Shown piece by piece: positions 38,618 through 48,735 of a DNA stretch of 64,000 nt. The DNA comes from Streptomyces sp. NBC_01591 (lineage in GTDB: Bacteria; Actinomycetota; Actinomycetes; Streptomycetales; Streptomycetaceae): assembly GCF_035918155.1 (NCBI RefSeq), contig NZ_CP109327.1, positions 1,798,001 through 1,862,000 on the forward strand, read 5' to 3'. The first letter of the stretch is position 1. Every line of letters begins with the position of its first letter. The notes beneath the pieces were generated by a model, which had not been told where the DNA came from, searched no databases, and worked only from the letters and a program-made list of their open reading frames with translations. The translations under genes were made by a program, and so were the position numbers.

Positions 38618-39121
38618 TCAGGACCGGGGGCCGCCCCCGGAACCGGTCAGGACCTCGTCGCAGGCGGTGCGCAGCCGGCGGATCCCTTCGGCGATCTCGG
38701 CCGCCCCGGCGACCGCGGCGTAGCTCAGCCGGATCTGCGGGGACGGGGGTTCCGCGCAGAAGTACGGGCGGCCGGGTGCGATGGCGACGCCCGCGCGCAG
38801 GGCCGCCGAGACCACCGCGGATTCGTCCGTACCGGCCTCCGCTTCGGGCAGGCGCAGCCACAGGCTGCCGCCGCCGGCGGGGATGTGCTGGAGCGTGAGG
38901 GCGGGCAGTTCCGGGCTCAGGGCCGTCGTCATGGCGGTGCGGCGGTTCCTCAGCGCGGTCGACACGGAACGCAGGTGGTGGCCCCAGGCCGGGGATCCGA
39001 CGAGTTCGAGCGCGGCCTCCTGGAGCGGCCGGGGAACGAAGAAGCTGTCGACGACCTGGATGGCCCGCAGCCGGCCCAGTACCGGGCCGCGGGCGGCGAG
39101 CGCCCCCACCCGCAGGCTCGG
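38618..39121 (-). pseudogene. MocR-type PLP regulator, C-terminal fragment only
   Basis: About 167 codons corresponding to the end of a GntR/MocR regulator's aminotransferase domain: SLRVGALAARGPVLGRL, VDSFFVPRPLQEAALEL, and the C-terminal QIRLSYAAV with the carboxylate-binding Arg. The winged-helix domain, the PLP lysine and most of the aminotransferase domain are gone. The frame continues past about 39121 only as shadow of the neighbour. It meets a headless transporter gene on the other strand at the same point. Confidence 0.75.
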
Positions 39122-39124
39122 GCG

Positions 39125-39679
39125 GTGTTCTCCTCGCTGCGGACGGGCGCGCGGCCGCCACGCGCCTTCTGGGCCGCGGCGCTGGCCGGCGCGGCCGTGG
39201 TGATCGTGTTCACCGTGCAGCAGAGCGGGGGTGAGCTGTCCGGTGGCGATCTCTGTCTGTTCGGCGCGCTGCTGGTGTGCGCGGCGGGGTACACGGAGGG
39301 CGGCAGGCTGGCCCGGGTCATGCCGGGCTGGCAGGTGGTCGGCTGGGCGCTGGTCCTCTGCCTGCCGCTCGCGGTGGTGGGGGCGGCGGTCGCGTTGCCG
39401 GCCGAGCCGGTGCGGCTGACGGCACACGGGGTGATCGGTCTGGTCTGGGTGGCAGCCGTTTCGACGTTCCTCGGTCTGTACGTCTGGTACCGCGGGATGG
39501 CGGAGATCGGGGTGCCGCGGGCCAGCCAACTCCAGCTCGCGCAGCCCTTGCTGACCCTGGTGTGGTCGTTCTTCCTGCTCGGCGAGACGGCCTCGGCGGC
39601 GGCGCCGGTGGCCGCGCTCGCGGTGCTCGTCTGCATCGCGGTCACCCAGCGGGCGGGGCGCGCCCGGAGTCCGCGCTGA
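39125..39679 (+). pseudogene. EamA/DMT transporter, C-terminal half only
   Basis: About 184 codons of an EamA-family drug/metabolite transporter, starting inside the first repeat (RAFWAAALAGAAVV) and running through the complete second repeat, with VSTFLGLYVWYRGMAEIGVP and the typical QPLLTLVWSFFLLGE. About three of the usual ten helices are missing at the N-terminus. A GTG at 39125 could serve as a start but has no ribosome binding site. The truncation point coincides with that of the divergent MocR fragment. Confidence 0.75.
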
Positions 39680-39768
39680 GCGGCCCGCGCTCCCTCCCGC
39701 CGGGCGAAGTCGGCATTCGGTCATAGACTTGTCGACATGGACCGCCACCCGTGAGGAGGTCAGTCCCG

Positions 39769-39981
39769 ATGGAGGCACACACGGGCGACCGGCTGCTGAT
39801 ACACGGCAGGACCGTGGGGCAGCACGACAAGGTCGCAGAGATCGTCGAAGTGCTCGGGGCCGGGGGCACTCCCCCGTACCGCGTCCGCTTCGCCGACGGA
39901 CACGAGCACCTGATTTCACCCGGTCCCGACAGCGTCGTACAGCACACCGACACCCGGAAGCAGGCCCCGGAGACTCCGTAG
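39769..39981 (+). CDS. DUF1918-family small protein
   Basis: A 70-residue protein with the SH3-like DUF1918 pattern: GDRLLIHGRTVGQHDKVAEI, then PYRVRFADGHEHLISPGPDS. Such proteins are common in actinobacteria and have no settled function. GAGGAGGT ends 8 bases before the ATG at 39769, a very strong site that fixes the start. Single gene. Confidence 0.82.
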   Translation: MEAHTGDRLLIHGRTVGQHDKVAEIVEVLGAGGTPPYRVRFADGHEHLISPGPDSVVQHTDTRKQAPETP

Positions 39982-40085
39982 CGGCCTCCGGCGGTCGGCA
40001 CTGCTCTTCGCCCCGGGCCCCGGGCGGGCCGAGCCGTTACCGGCAGCCCGCCCGAACACCCGTTGCGCCTGCTCCGCTCCTCCTG

Positions 40086-41378
40086 TCAGCGGGGTGGGCG
40101 CACCCGGTTGCGATAGTGGTCGCCCACCACCCGGTCCATCGCCCCGATCCGGTCCCTGACCACGTCCTTCCCGGAGAAGTAGACGTGGCCGCGCACTTGG
40201 TCGTACCCGGCGGCGAAGTCGATGTGCCGGGAGAGTTCGGCCGGGTCCTGCCAGGCGGCGGGCTGTGCGGGGTCACCGGCCTTGTAGAGCGCCTCCCCCA
40301 CGAACAGGTCGACTTCCGTGCCGCGTACCACCTCGCTCCACCAGGGCAGCAGCTTGGCGTAGTCGGCGGCGGCGAAGCCGATGTTCCAGTAGATCTGCGG
40401 GCAGATGTAGTCGATCCAGCCCTTCCGGACCCAGCCGCGGGTGTCGGCGTACAGATCGTCGTAGGTCTGCACCCCCGCCCTGGTGTCGGAGCCGAGCGGG
40501 TCGGTCGCGGCGTTGCGCCACACACCGAACGGGCTGATCCCGAACTGGACGTTCTTCTTGATCTTCTTGATCCGCTCGGCGGTCTCGCGCACCAGTCTGT
40601 CGGTGTTGTCGCGCCGCCAGGCGGCCTTGTCCCGGAAGCCCGCGCCGTACTTGGCGTACGTGGCGTCGTCGTCGAAGACCTGCCCCGCCACCGGGTACGG
40701 ATAGAAGTAGTCGTCCCAGTGCACGGCGTCGATGTCGTAGCGGCGGACCGCGTCGAGCATCGCGTCCTGGACGAAGCGGCGGACCTCCGGAATTCCGGGG
40801 TTGTAGTAGAGCTTCCCGCCGTACGGCAGGACCCAGTCGGGGTGCAGTCTGGCGGGGTGGGTGGCGGCCAGCCGGGACGGGTCGGTGTGGTTGGCGACCC
40901 GGTACGGGTTGAACCAGGCGTGCAGCTCCAGGCCGCGGCGGTGCGCCTCGCTGACGGCGGTGCCCAGCGGATCCCAGCCGGGGTCCTTGCCCTGGACGCC
41001 GGTGAGGTACTGGGCCCACGGTTCGTAGGGCGAGGGCCACAGCGCGTCGGCGGTCGGCCGGACCTGGAGAATGACCGTGTTCAGCCGCCGGGCCACCGCC
41101 TCGTCGAGGTACGCGATCAGCTCGGCCCGCTGCGCGGCCGCCGTCAGGCCGGGCGCCGAGGGCCAGTCGAGATTGGCGACGGTGGCAACCCACATGCCGC
41201 GCAGCTCGCGCCGTGCGACATGGCGGCCACCCGTGCGCGCCGGTGCGCCGGTCCGCTCGGCACCGGTCCGCCGGGGCGGAACCGCGACGGCGTCACCGGC
41301 CGTGGTGACGGTGCTCACCACCCCCGCGACCACTCCCGCCGCACCCGCCACAAAGCCTCTTCGGCCCCATTGCCGCAT
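40086..41378 (-). CDS. Exported GHL10 / YngK-type glycosyl hydrolase
   Basis: A 430-residue protein with a twin-arginine-like signal (GRRGFVAGAAGVVAGVV) and a TIM-barrel glycosyl-hydrolase-like domain. Family phrases are LRGMWVATVANLDWPS, NTVILQVRPTADALWPS, HAWFNPYRVAN and DAVHWDDYFYPYP, and QIYWNIGFA late in the barrel. Relatives are thought to act on cell-wall or extracellular polysaccharides; the substrate is unproven. The ATG at 41378 has AGGTG 8 bases upstream and the signal follows directly. Confidence 0.85.
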   Translation of the reverse strand: MRQWGRRGFVAGAAGVVAGVVSTVTTAGDAVAVPPRRTGAERTGAPARTGGRHVARRELRGMWVATVANLDWPSAPGLTAAAQRAELIAYLDEAVARRLNTVILQVRPTADALWPSPYEPWAQYLTGVQGKDPGWDPLGTAVSEAHRRGLELHAWFNPYRVANHTDPSRLAATHPARLHPDWVLPYGGKLYYNPGIPEVRRFVQDAMLDAVRRYDIDAVHWDDYFYPYPVAGQVFDDDATYAKYGAGFRDKAAWRRDNTDRLVRETAERIKKIKKNVQFGISPFGVWRNAATDPLGSDTRAGVQTYDDLYADTRGWVRKGWIDYICPQIYWNIGFAAADYAKLLPWWSEVVRGTEVDLFVGEALYKAGDPAQPAAWQDPAELSRHIDFAAGYDQVRGHVYFSGKDVVRDRIGAMDRVVGDHYRNRVRPPR

Positions 41379-41555
41379 TTTGCTGCACCTGCCGTCTCTC
41401 TGTTCGCGTCCGCCGCCCCGGTATCCGGGCGTAACGCAGAGCATGCCCGCCCCGGCCCACGATGACCCTCAGGTCGCGGAGTAACGTCGGGGGGTCGGGG
41501 CGGGCACCGGAATCAGACGGGAACCTGCGACACGCAGAACAGCGAAAGGCACGAG

Positions 41556-42428
41556 GTGACGGACTCTATGGCCGACATTGCACGCGTCGGAGTGGTGGGC
41601 TGTGGCCAGATGGGCGCGGGTATCGCGGAGGTGTGCGCGCGCAGCGGTCTCGAGGTCATGGTGGCCGAGACCACCGGTGAGGCGCTGGAGATCGGCCGTA
41701 CCCGGCTGCACAACTCCCTCTCGAAGGCCGCCGAGCGCGGCAAGATCACTGCCGAGGAGCGCGACGAGACACTCGCTCGGCTGAGCTTCACCACGGACCT
41801 GGGCGAGTTCGCCGACCGCGATCTCGTCATCGAGGCCGTCGTGGAGAACGAGCAGGTCAAGACCGAGATCTTCCAGGTGCTCGACCAGGTCGTGACCCGG
41901 CAGGACGCGATCCTCGCCTCGAACACCTCCTCCATCCCGCTGGTGAAGCTGGCCGTGGCGACCTCCCGCCCGGACCAGGTCATCGGCATCCACTTCTTCA
42001 ACCCGGCCCCGGTGCAGAAGCTCGTCGAGCTGATCCCCGCGCTGACGACGTCCGACGAGACGGTGAAGCGCGCCGAGGCCCTGGTGCAGGACGTGCTCGG
42101 CAAGCACCCGATCCGCGCCCAGGACCGCTCCGGTTTCGTCGTCAACGCGCTGCTGATTCCGTATCTGCTCTCCGCGATCCGGATGTTCGAGTCGGGGATC
42201 GCCAGCCGTGAGGACATCGACAACGGCATGGAGCTCGGCTGCGCCCACCCCATGGGCCCGCTCAAGCTCTCCGATCTGATCGGTCTCGACACGGTGGCCT
42301 CGGTCGCCGACTCGATGTACGCGGAGTTCAAGGAGCCGCTGTACGCCGCTCCCCCGCTGCTCCAGCGCATGGTGGACGCGGGCAGGCTCGGCCGCAAGAC
42401 GGGCTCGGGCTTCTACCCGTACTCCTGA
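41556..42428 (+). CDS. 3-hydroxybutyryl-CoA dehydrogenase
   Basis: A 290-residue NAD(P)-dependent dehydrogenase of the HBD/FadB2 type. The Rossmann loop is VGVVGCGQMGAGIAEVC (about 11-27), the catalytic His lies in IGIHFFNPAPVQKLVELI (about 145-162), and the C-terminal domain has GCAHPMGPLKLSDLIGLD. It oxidises or makes 3-hydroxyacyl-CoA in fatty-acid or butyryl-CoA metabolism. Start may be the GTG at 41556 or the ATG at 41568, which has GAGGTG upstream. Single gene. Confidence 0.92.
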   Translation: MTDSMADIARVGVVGCGQMGAGIAEVCARSGLEVMVAETTGEALEIGRTRLHNSLSKAAERGKITAEERDETLARLSFTTDLGEFADRDLVIEAVVENEQVKTEIFQVLDQVVTRQDAILASNTSSIPLVKLAVATSRPDQVIGIHFFNPAPVQKLVELIPALTTSDETVKRAEALVQDVLGKHPIRAQDRSGFVVNALLIPYLLSAIRMFESGIASREDIDNGMELGCAHPMGPLKLSDLIGLDTVASVADSMYAEFKEPLYAAPPLLQRMVDAGRLGRKTGSGFYPYS

Positions 42429-42443
42429 CCCTTCCGCCGTGCC

Positions 42444-42485
42444 CGTACGGGGCCGGTCCGGGCGATCCCCGGGCCGGCCCCGTAC
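42444..42485. terminator. Bidirectional terminator
   Basis: CGTACGGGGCCGG at the left pairs with CCGGCCCCGTACG at 42473-42485, with inner GGG/CCC pairs. It lies between the convergent dehydrogenase and NUDIX genes. Confidence 0.75.
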
Positions 42486-42525
42486 GCGGTTCCGCGGTGC
42501 CTCACCCCGGCCGTGAGTGGACGCC

Positions 42526-43056
42526 TCACCCCAGCCGCAAGTGATGGAGCACCATCAGTCCGGCGGCCATACCGGCGGCCGGGACCTCGCCGCGGGCGAT
42601 CATGTCGGGCACCAGCTTGAGCGGTATCCACTCGCGGCGTGAGGACTCGAAGGCATCGCTGGGCGGGCCGGTCCAGTCGGCCTCCTCGGACCAGTAGAGG
42701 TGGTGCCGGGCGTCGGTGAGGCCGTTCGACGGCTCCACGGTCAGCAGCGGGCGCAGCGACCCGGGACGCCAGCCGGTCTCCTCCTCCATCTCCCGGGCGG
42801 CGGCGGCCTCGATGTCCTCACCGTCCTCGACGACGCCCGCGGCGAGCTCCCAGCCCCAGCTGTCCGTGATGAACCGGTGCCGCCACAGCAGGAGCACCTC
42901 ATCGGCCTCGTTGACGACGGTGGCCGCCGCGACGGGGCGGAGCCGGATGACGAAGTGGTCGAGATGGCGGCCGTCGGGGATGACCACATCTGCCAGATTG
43001 ACCCGGAACCATCGGTTCTCATACACAGTTTGTTCGTTCAGGTTCGCCCATTGCAC
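42526..43056 (-). CDS. NUDIX hydrolase
   Basis: A 176-residue NUDIX protein. The box GVVEDGEDIEAAAAREMEEETGW (first part of the 23-residue motif at about 74) holds the metal-binding glutamates. The preceding ITDSWGWELAAG resembles ADP-ribose and related pyrophosphatases. I chose the GTG at 43056 because GGGTGG lies 7 bases before it and the N-terminal strand follows; the longer frame runs through repeats. Its ribosome binding site sits in a hairpin. The gene follows an HTH/TPR regulator on the same strand. Confidence 0.85.
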   Translation of the reverse strand: MQWANLNEQTVYENRWFRVNLADVVIPDGRHLDHFVIRLRPVAAATVVNEADEVLLLWRHRFITDSWGWELAAGVVEDGEDIEAAAAREMEEETGWRPGSLRPLLTVEPSNGLTDARHHLYWSEEADWTGPPSDAFESSRREWIPLKLVPDMIARGEVPAAGMAAGLMVLHHLRLG

Positions 43057-43060
43057 GGTT

Positions 43061-43088
43061 TTGCCACCCTTCGACAAGTAGGTGGCAA
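43061..43088 (-). promoter_or_regulatory. Hairpin covering the NUDIX ribosome binding site
   Basis: TTGCCACC and GGTGGCAA form a perfect 8-base inverted repeat with a 12-base loop. On the message, the 3' arm GGTGGCAA contains the ribosome binding site of the NUDIX gene, so folding would hide it. It could equally be a DNA operator. Confidence 0.45.
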
Positions 43089-43136
43089 CATCGCAGCAGG
43101 AGCGGCACCTGAACGGAACGTACCGGTCCCCGCGAG

Positions 43137-43180
43137 TACGAGCCGAATACGCACTCACTACGAGCCGAGTACGCACTCAC
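43137..43180. repeat. 22-base tandem duplication
   Basis: TACGAGCCGAATACGCACTC (plus AC) at 43137-43158 is followed directly by a second copy at 43159-43180 with one changed base (A to G). The second copy includes the stop codon of the upstream regulator gene. Confidence 0.85.
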
Positions 43181-44526
43181 AGCGGTACGCGCAACGCTCC
43201 GTCGATCAGTTCGGCGGCCCGCCCCGCGTCGGCGCAGCCGCTCGCGACCAGGTCCTCGCGCACGGCACGCAGCCGGTCGCGCAGCCGCCGCGACTCCATG
43301 CCCCTGGCCCGCTCCGCCATCTCCGCGGCCGTGGCCGCCGCCCGGTCCGGCTCGCCCTGGCGCAGCTCGATATGGGTCAGCATGGCGAGCCGGTGCACCC
43401 GTCCCCGGTCGTGCGCCGGGATCCGTACGGCCTTCGCCGCGTGTTCCCGGGCCCCCGGCAGATCGCCGATGCCGAGCAGGGCCTCGGCCACCTGCACATC
43501 GACCAGGCCCGGCTGGACGTACCCCGTCTCGTCCGGTTCATGGTCCGGCGTGATGCGCTCGGCCTCCGCCTCGGCGCGCCGGATGCACTCCCGGGCGCCG
43601 CCCGCGTCGCCGAGACGGGCGTACGCCTTGGCCTGCATCGCGTACAGGTCGGCGGCGAGCGCCGGGCTGATGTGTCCCTTGGCGGCCCGGAGCGCCGCCT
43701 GGGCGAAGGCCACGGACTGCCGGTAGTCGGCGAGATGGAGCGACTGGTTGACCAGCAGGGCGATCACATAGCCGCCGAGCCCCCGGTCCCCGCTCGCCTT
43801 CGCCAGCCGCAGCGCCTGGTGGAAGTAGCGCTGGGCGAGCCCGTGCGCGTCGGAGTCGTAGGCGCAGATCCCCGCGACCGCCACCAGACCGCCCGCCGCC
43901 CGGTGCAGTCGGCGGCCCATCGCGTCGCTGTAGCCGCCGCGCAGCAACGGGGCGGTCTCGGCGTTGAGGAAGCCGACGATGCGGGATCGGGTCGCGATTC
44001 CGCCTGCCCGGCGGTACATCAGTTCGTAGTGGGTACGGGCCGCGCGCAGGGTCACTATGTCGGCCATGCAGACGCGCGTCGGTCCGCCGCGCGAGACATC
44101 GGTGTCCTCCGGCGGGTTCTCCCACTCCCAGACGGGCATCACCGCCGAGGTTCCGGTGACGGCGGGCGGGACGAGGCCGTGCGGGCGCTGTGCTTCGTCG
44201 GAGCGCCACAGCGCGGTGGCCCGCTCGACGAAGCCGGTGAGCGAGGAGGCGGGCACCGGCGAGCCGGTGCCCGGGGTCGCCATGCCGATGTCGTCCAGTG
44301 AGACGGGCCTGCTCAGCCGGTTCCCGAGCACTTCGCAGATCAGGTCGGGCACCTGGCCGCGCGGGCGCTGGCCCTTCAACCAGCGGGCCACCGCGGTGTG
44401 TTCGTACCGCAGGCGCAGTCCGCGGGAGCGGCCGGCCCGGTTGATGTGCGCGGCAAGACCCGCCCGGGAGACGCCCGCCTCCTCGATCAGGGCAGCCAGC
44501 AGAATGTTGGGTTCCGTTGCCCCCAT
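43177..44526 (-). CDS. HTH/TPR-type regulatory protein, NsdA-like
   Basis: A 449-residue protein. The N-terminus (LLAALIEEAGVSRAGLAAHI and HTAVARWLKGQRPRG) has an XRE-like helix-turn-helix. The remainder is alpha-helical and contains TPR-like repeats (for example AQRYFHQALRLAKASGDRG and AADLYAMQAKAYARLGDAGG). From memory this architecture is that of Streptomyces development/antibiotic regulators such as NsdA; the specific orthology is unproven. The ATG at 44526 has GGAGGGG 4 bases upstream. A palindrome lies about 55 bases upstream. Confidence 0.8.
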   Translation of the reverse strand: MGATEPNILLAALIEEAGVSRAGLAAHINRAGRSRGLRLRYEHTAVARWLKGQRPRGQVPDLICEVLGNRLSRPVSLDDIGMATPGTGSPVPASSLTGFVERATALWRSDEAQRPHGLVPPAVTGTSAVMPVWEWENPPEDTDVSRGGPTRVCMADIVTLRAARTHYELMYRRAGGIATRSRIVGFLNAETAPLLRGGYSDAMGRRLHRAAGGLVAVAGICAYDSDAHGLAQRYFHQALRLAKASGDRGLGGYVIALLVNQSLHLADYRQSVAFAQAALRAAKGHISPALAADLYAMQAKAYARLGDAGGARECIRRAEAEAERITPDHEPDETGYVQPGLVDVQVAEALLGIGDLPGAREHAAKAVRIPAHDRGRVHRLAMLTHIELRQGEPDRAAATAAEMAERARGMESRRLRDRLRAVREDLVASGCADAGRAAELIDGALRVPL

Positions 44527-44579
44527 GTGCCCCTCCGGTGGTTCGGCACGCCGAGGCGTGTCGCACCAGTGGAGCACGA

Positions 44580-44596
44580 TTCACACGGGGTGTGAA
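44580..44596. promoter_or_regulatory. Palindrome upstream of the HTH/TPR regulator
   Basis: TTCACAC-ggg-GTGTGAA has perfect 7-base arms with a 3-base centre, in the promoter region of the HTH/TPR regulator gene. It may be an autoregulatory operator. Confidence 0.5.
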
Positions 44597-44892
44597 CGCA
44601 ATGCCCGAACCGTCCCGCTGCGCACCCTGTTGCGCCGGTGCGCGGATCGGTTGAATCAGTCGTCTCGCAAGGGGCGGACGGGTCGTCTGCTCCCCCTCGT
44701 ACAGTACGACGACCCGCACCCGCGCCGTCCGTTCTGCCGACCTGCCCGACACTCCGTGGCAGCGCGGACGGTGCCGGACCGCACGACCCACTGCCCATGG
44801 ATCGGAGGGTGGCTGCGGGGTCGGCTCGGAGCCGGGTTCCCCCGGGCCGCGCCGGGGCCCGCGTGCGGTCCTCGCCGCTCGGCGAGCATGCG
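44597..44892. other. Intergenic region between regulator and pheT
   Basis: These 296 bases contain no gene I can support. An inverted repeat CGGGTCGT...ACGACGACCCG spans about 44681-44719. The frames that cross the region have no start context or family resemblance. It presumably holds the regulator's upstream promoter elements. Confidence 0.35.
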
Positions 44893-44927
44893 GGAGGGGC
44901 GCATCCGGTCACCGGATGCGCCCCTCC
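44893..44927. terminator. Terminator of pheST
   Basis: GGAGGGGCGCATCCGGT and ACCGGATGCGCCCCTCC are perfect 17-base complements separated by one base. As RNA this gives a very long stem ending in a small loop, 22 bases past the pheT stop. Confidence 0.85.
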
Positions 44928-44948
44928 TGGCTGTGTTCCCGCGAAACG

Positions 44949-47461
44949 CTACGCGCCCCGCAGCACCGCGCCCGTCCGCTCGGCGGCCAGAGCCACCGCC
45001 GCGTCGCGCGCGGCCGAGGCCTCGTCCACGGTCAGCGTGCGGTCCGCCGCGCGGAAGCGCAGCGCGTACGCCAGGGACTTGCGGCCCGCACCGATCTGCT
45101 CACCGGTGAAGACGTCGAACAGCCGCACCGATTCGAGCAGTTCGCCCGCACCCTCGCGCAGCGCCCGCTCCACGTCGGCGGCCGGGACGTTCTCCGCGAC
45201 GATCAGCGCGACATCCTGGGTCGCCACCGGGAAGGTGGAGATCCGGGGCGCCTGGAGCGCGCCGTCGACGGCCTGCTCCAGGACGTCGAGCTCGACCTCC
45301 ATGGCGCAGGTGCGCTCGGGCAGGTGGAGGTCCTTGACGACCCGCGGGTGCAGCTCACCGGCGTGTCCGAACAAGGTCTCCTCGCCGTTCACCGTGACGT
45401 ACAGCGCGGCGCAGCGGCCCGGGTGCCACGGCGCGTGCCGGTCGCTCCGGACGGTCACCTCGACACCGGCCTCGCGGGCGATCGTACGGGCGGCCTCGAT
45501 GGAGTCCGCCCAGTCGGCCGGGCGGCCCTTGCCCCACCAGCCGGCCTGCTCACGGGCGCCCGCGAGGACGACCGCGGCCCGGCGCGGCTGACGCGGCAGC
45601 GCGGCATCGAGTCCGGCGATCTCCTCGTCGGTGGGACGGCGGTCGACGGGCAGCCGTACGGCCTTCGTCTCGGTACCGGTCGGCCGGAAGACCAGGCCGG
45701 TCTCGAAGAGCGCGAGGTCGTGACTGCCGCGGCCGTCGTTGCGCCGCAGTGCGCCGAGCAGGCCCGGCAGCAGCGTGGTGCGCAGAGCCGGCTCCTCGTC
45801 GGAGAGCGGGTTGACCAGCTTGACGGTACGGCGGCGGGCGTCGTCGGCGTCGAGCCCGAGCTGGTCGAGGGCGGCGTCGCCGATGAACGGGTAGTTCAGC
45901 GCCTCGACGTAGCCGGCCCCGGCGAGCGCCCGGCCGATCCTGCGGTGGAGCCGCTGGCGGTCGGTGAGACCGCGGCCGGACGGCGGGGTCGGGAGGGTGG
46001 ACGGGAGGTTCTCGTAACCCTCAAGCCTGATGACCTCTTCGGCGAGGTCGTTCGGCTCGCTGAGGTCGGGGCGCCAGGACGGCACGGTGACGATCAGCTC
46101 GTCCTGCCCGTAGACGTCACAGCCGACCTCCTGGAGGCGGCGTACGACGGTCTCGCGGCCGTAGTCGACGCCGGCCACCCGGTCGGGGTGGTTCGCGGGC
46201 ATCGCGATGGTGCGGGGCACGGACGGTGCGCTGACCTCGGTGACCCCGGCCTCGGCGGTGCCGCCGGCGAGCAGCACCAGCAGGTCGACGGTGCGCTGCG
46301 CGGCGGCTGCCGCGGCCTGCGGGTCGGAGCCGCGCTCGAAGCGCTTGGACGCCTCGGAGGACAGCTTGTGGCGGCGCGCGGTCCGGGCGATCGAGATCGC
46401 GTCGAAGTGCGCGGCCTCGATGACGACCTCGGTGCTTTGGTGCTCACCGTCCTGGACGTCCGCGATCTCGGTGTTGGCACCGCCCATGACGCCCGCGAGG
46501 CCGATCGGCCCGCGGTTGTCGGTGATGACCAGGTCCTCGGCGTCCAGCACGCGGACCGTGCCGTCGAGGGTGGTGAGCTTCTCGCCCTGCTGGGCGCGGC
46601 GCACCCCGATCGGCCCGTCGACGCGGGTGCGGTCGTAGGCGTGCAGCGGCTGGCCGAGTTCCAGCATCACGTAGTTGGTGATGTCGACGGCGAGCGAGAT
46701 CGGGCGCATCCCGGCCTTCTGCAGCCGGCGCTGCAGCCAGATCGGGGAGCGGGCCTCGGGCTGCAGGCCGACGACGGTGCGCGCGGTGAACCGGTCGCAG
46801 CCGATCGGGTCGGCGACCTTGACCGGGTAGCCGTACGCGTTCGGCGCGGGCACGTCCAGCAGCGCCGGGTCGCGCAGCGGCAGCCCGTACGCGATGGCGG
46901 TCTCGCGGGCGACGCCGCGCATGGAGAGGCAGTAGCCGCGGTCGGGCGTGACGGCGATGTCCAGGACCTCGTCGACGAGCTGGAGCAGCTCGATCGCGTC
47001 GGTGCCCACCTCGTGCTCCGGCGGCAGCACGATGATGCCGTGCGTGCCGTCGTCGCCCATGCCGAGCTCGTCGGTGGAGCAGATCATGCCGTGCGAGGTC
47101 TTGCCGTACGTCTTGCGCGCGGCGATCGCGAAGTCACCGGGCAGCACGGCGCCCGGGAGGACCACGACGACCTTGTCGCCGACGGCGAAGTTGCGGGCGC
47201 CGCAGACGATCTCCTGCGGCTCGCCGGTGCCGTTGGCGCTGCCGACGTCGACCGTGCAGAAGCGGATGGGCTTCTTGAAGCCCTCCAGCTCCTCGATGGT
47301 CAGTACCTGTCCGACGACCAGCGGGCCCTTGAGGCCGGCGCCGATCTGCTCGACGGTCTCGACCTCCAGACCCACGGCGACGAGCTTGGCCTGTACGTCA
47401 CGGCCGGTCTCCGTCGCCGGCAGGTCGACGTACTCCCGCAGCCAGGAAAGCGGGACGCGCA

Positions 47462-47462
<1 letters not shown>
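44949..47462 (-). CDS. pheT: Phenylalanyl-tRNA synthetase beta subunit
   Basis: An 837-residue subunit of the cytoplasmic (alpha-beta)2 enzyme charging tRNA-Phe. It has the N-terminal tRNA-binding EMAP-like domain (about 40-155; [19 protein letters not shown]), the B3/B4 editing domain (about 220-390; SRDxx-like [14 protein letters not shown] lies before it), B5 (about 410-480) and the C-terminal anticodon-binding FDX domain ending in [18 protein letters not shown]. Length is normal. The start ATG overlaps the pheS stop by one base (TGATG). Confidence 0.95.
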
Positions 47463-48697
<1,235 letters not shown>

Positions 48698-48735
48698 CTA
48701 AGGGCCACAGGATGTATGGGAGGCCCGTGGGCCGC

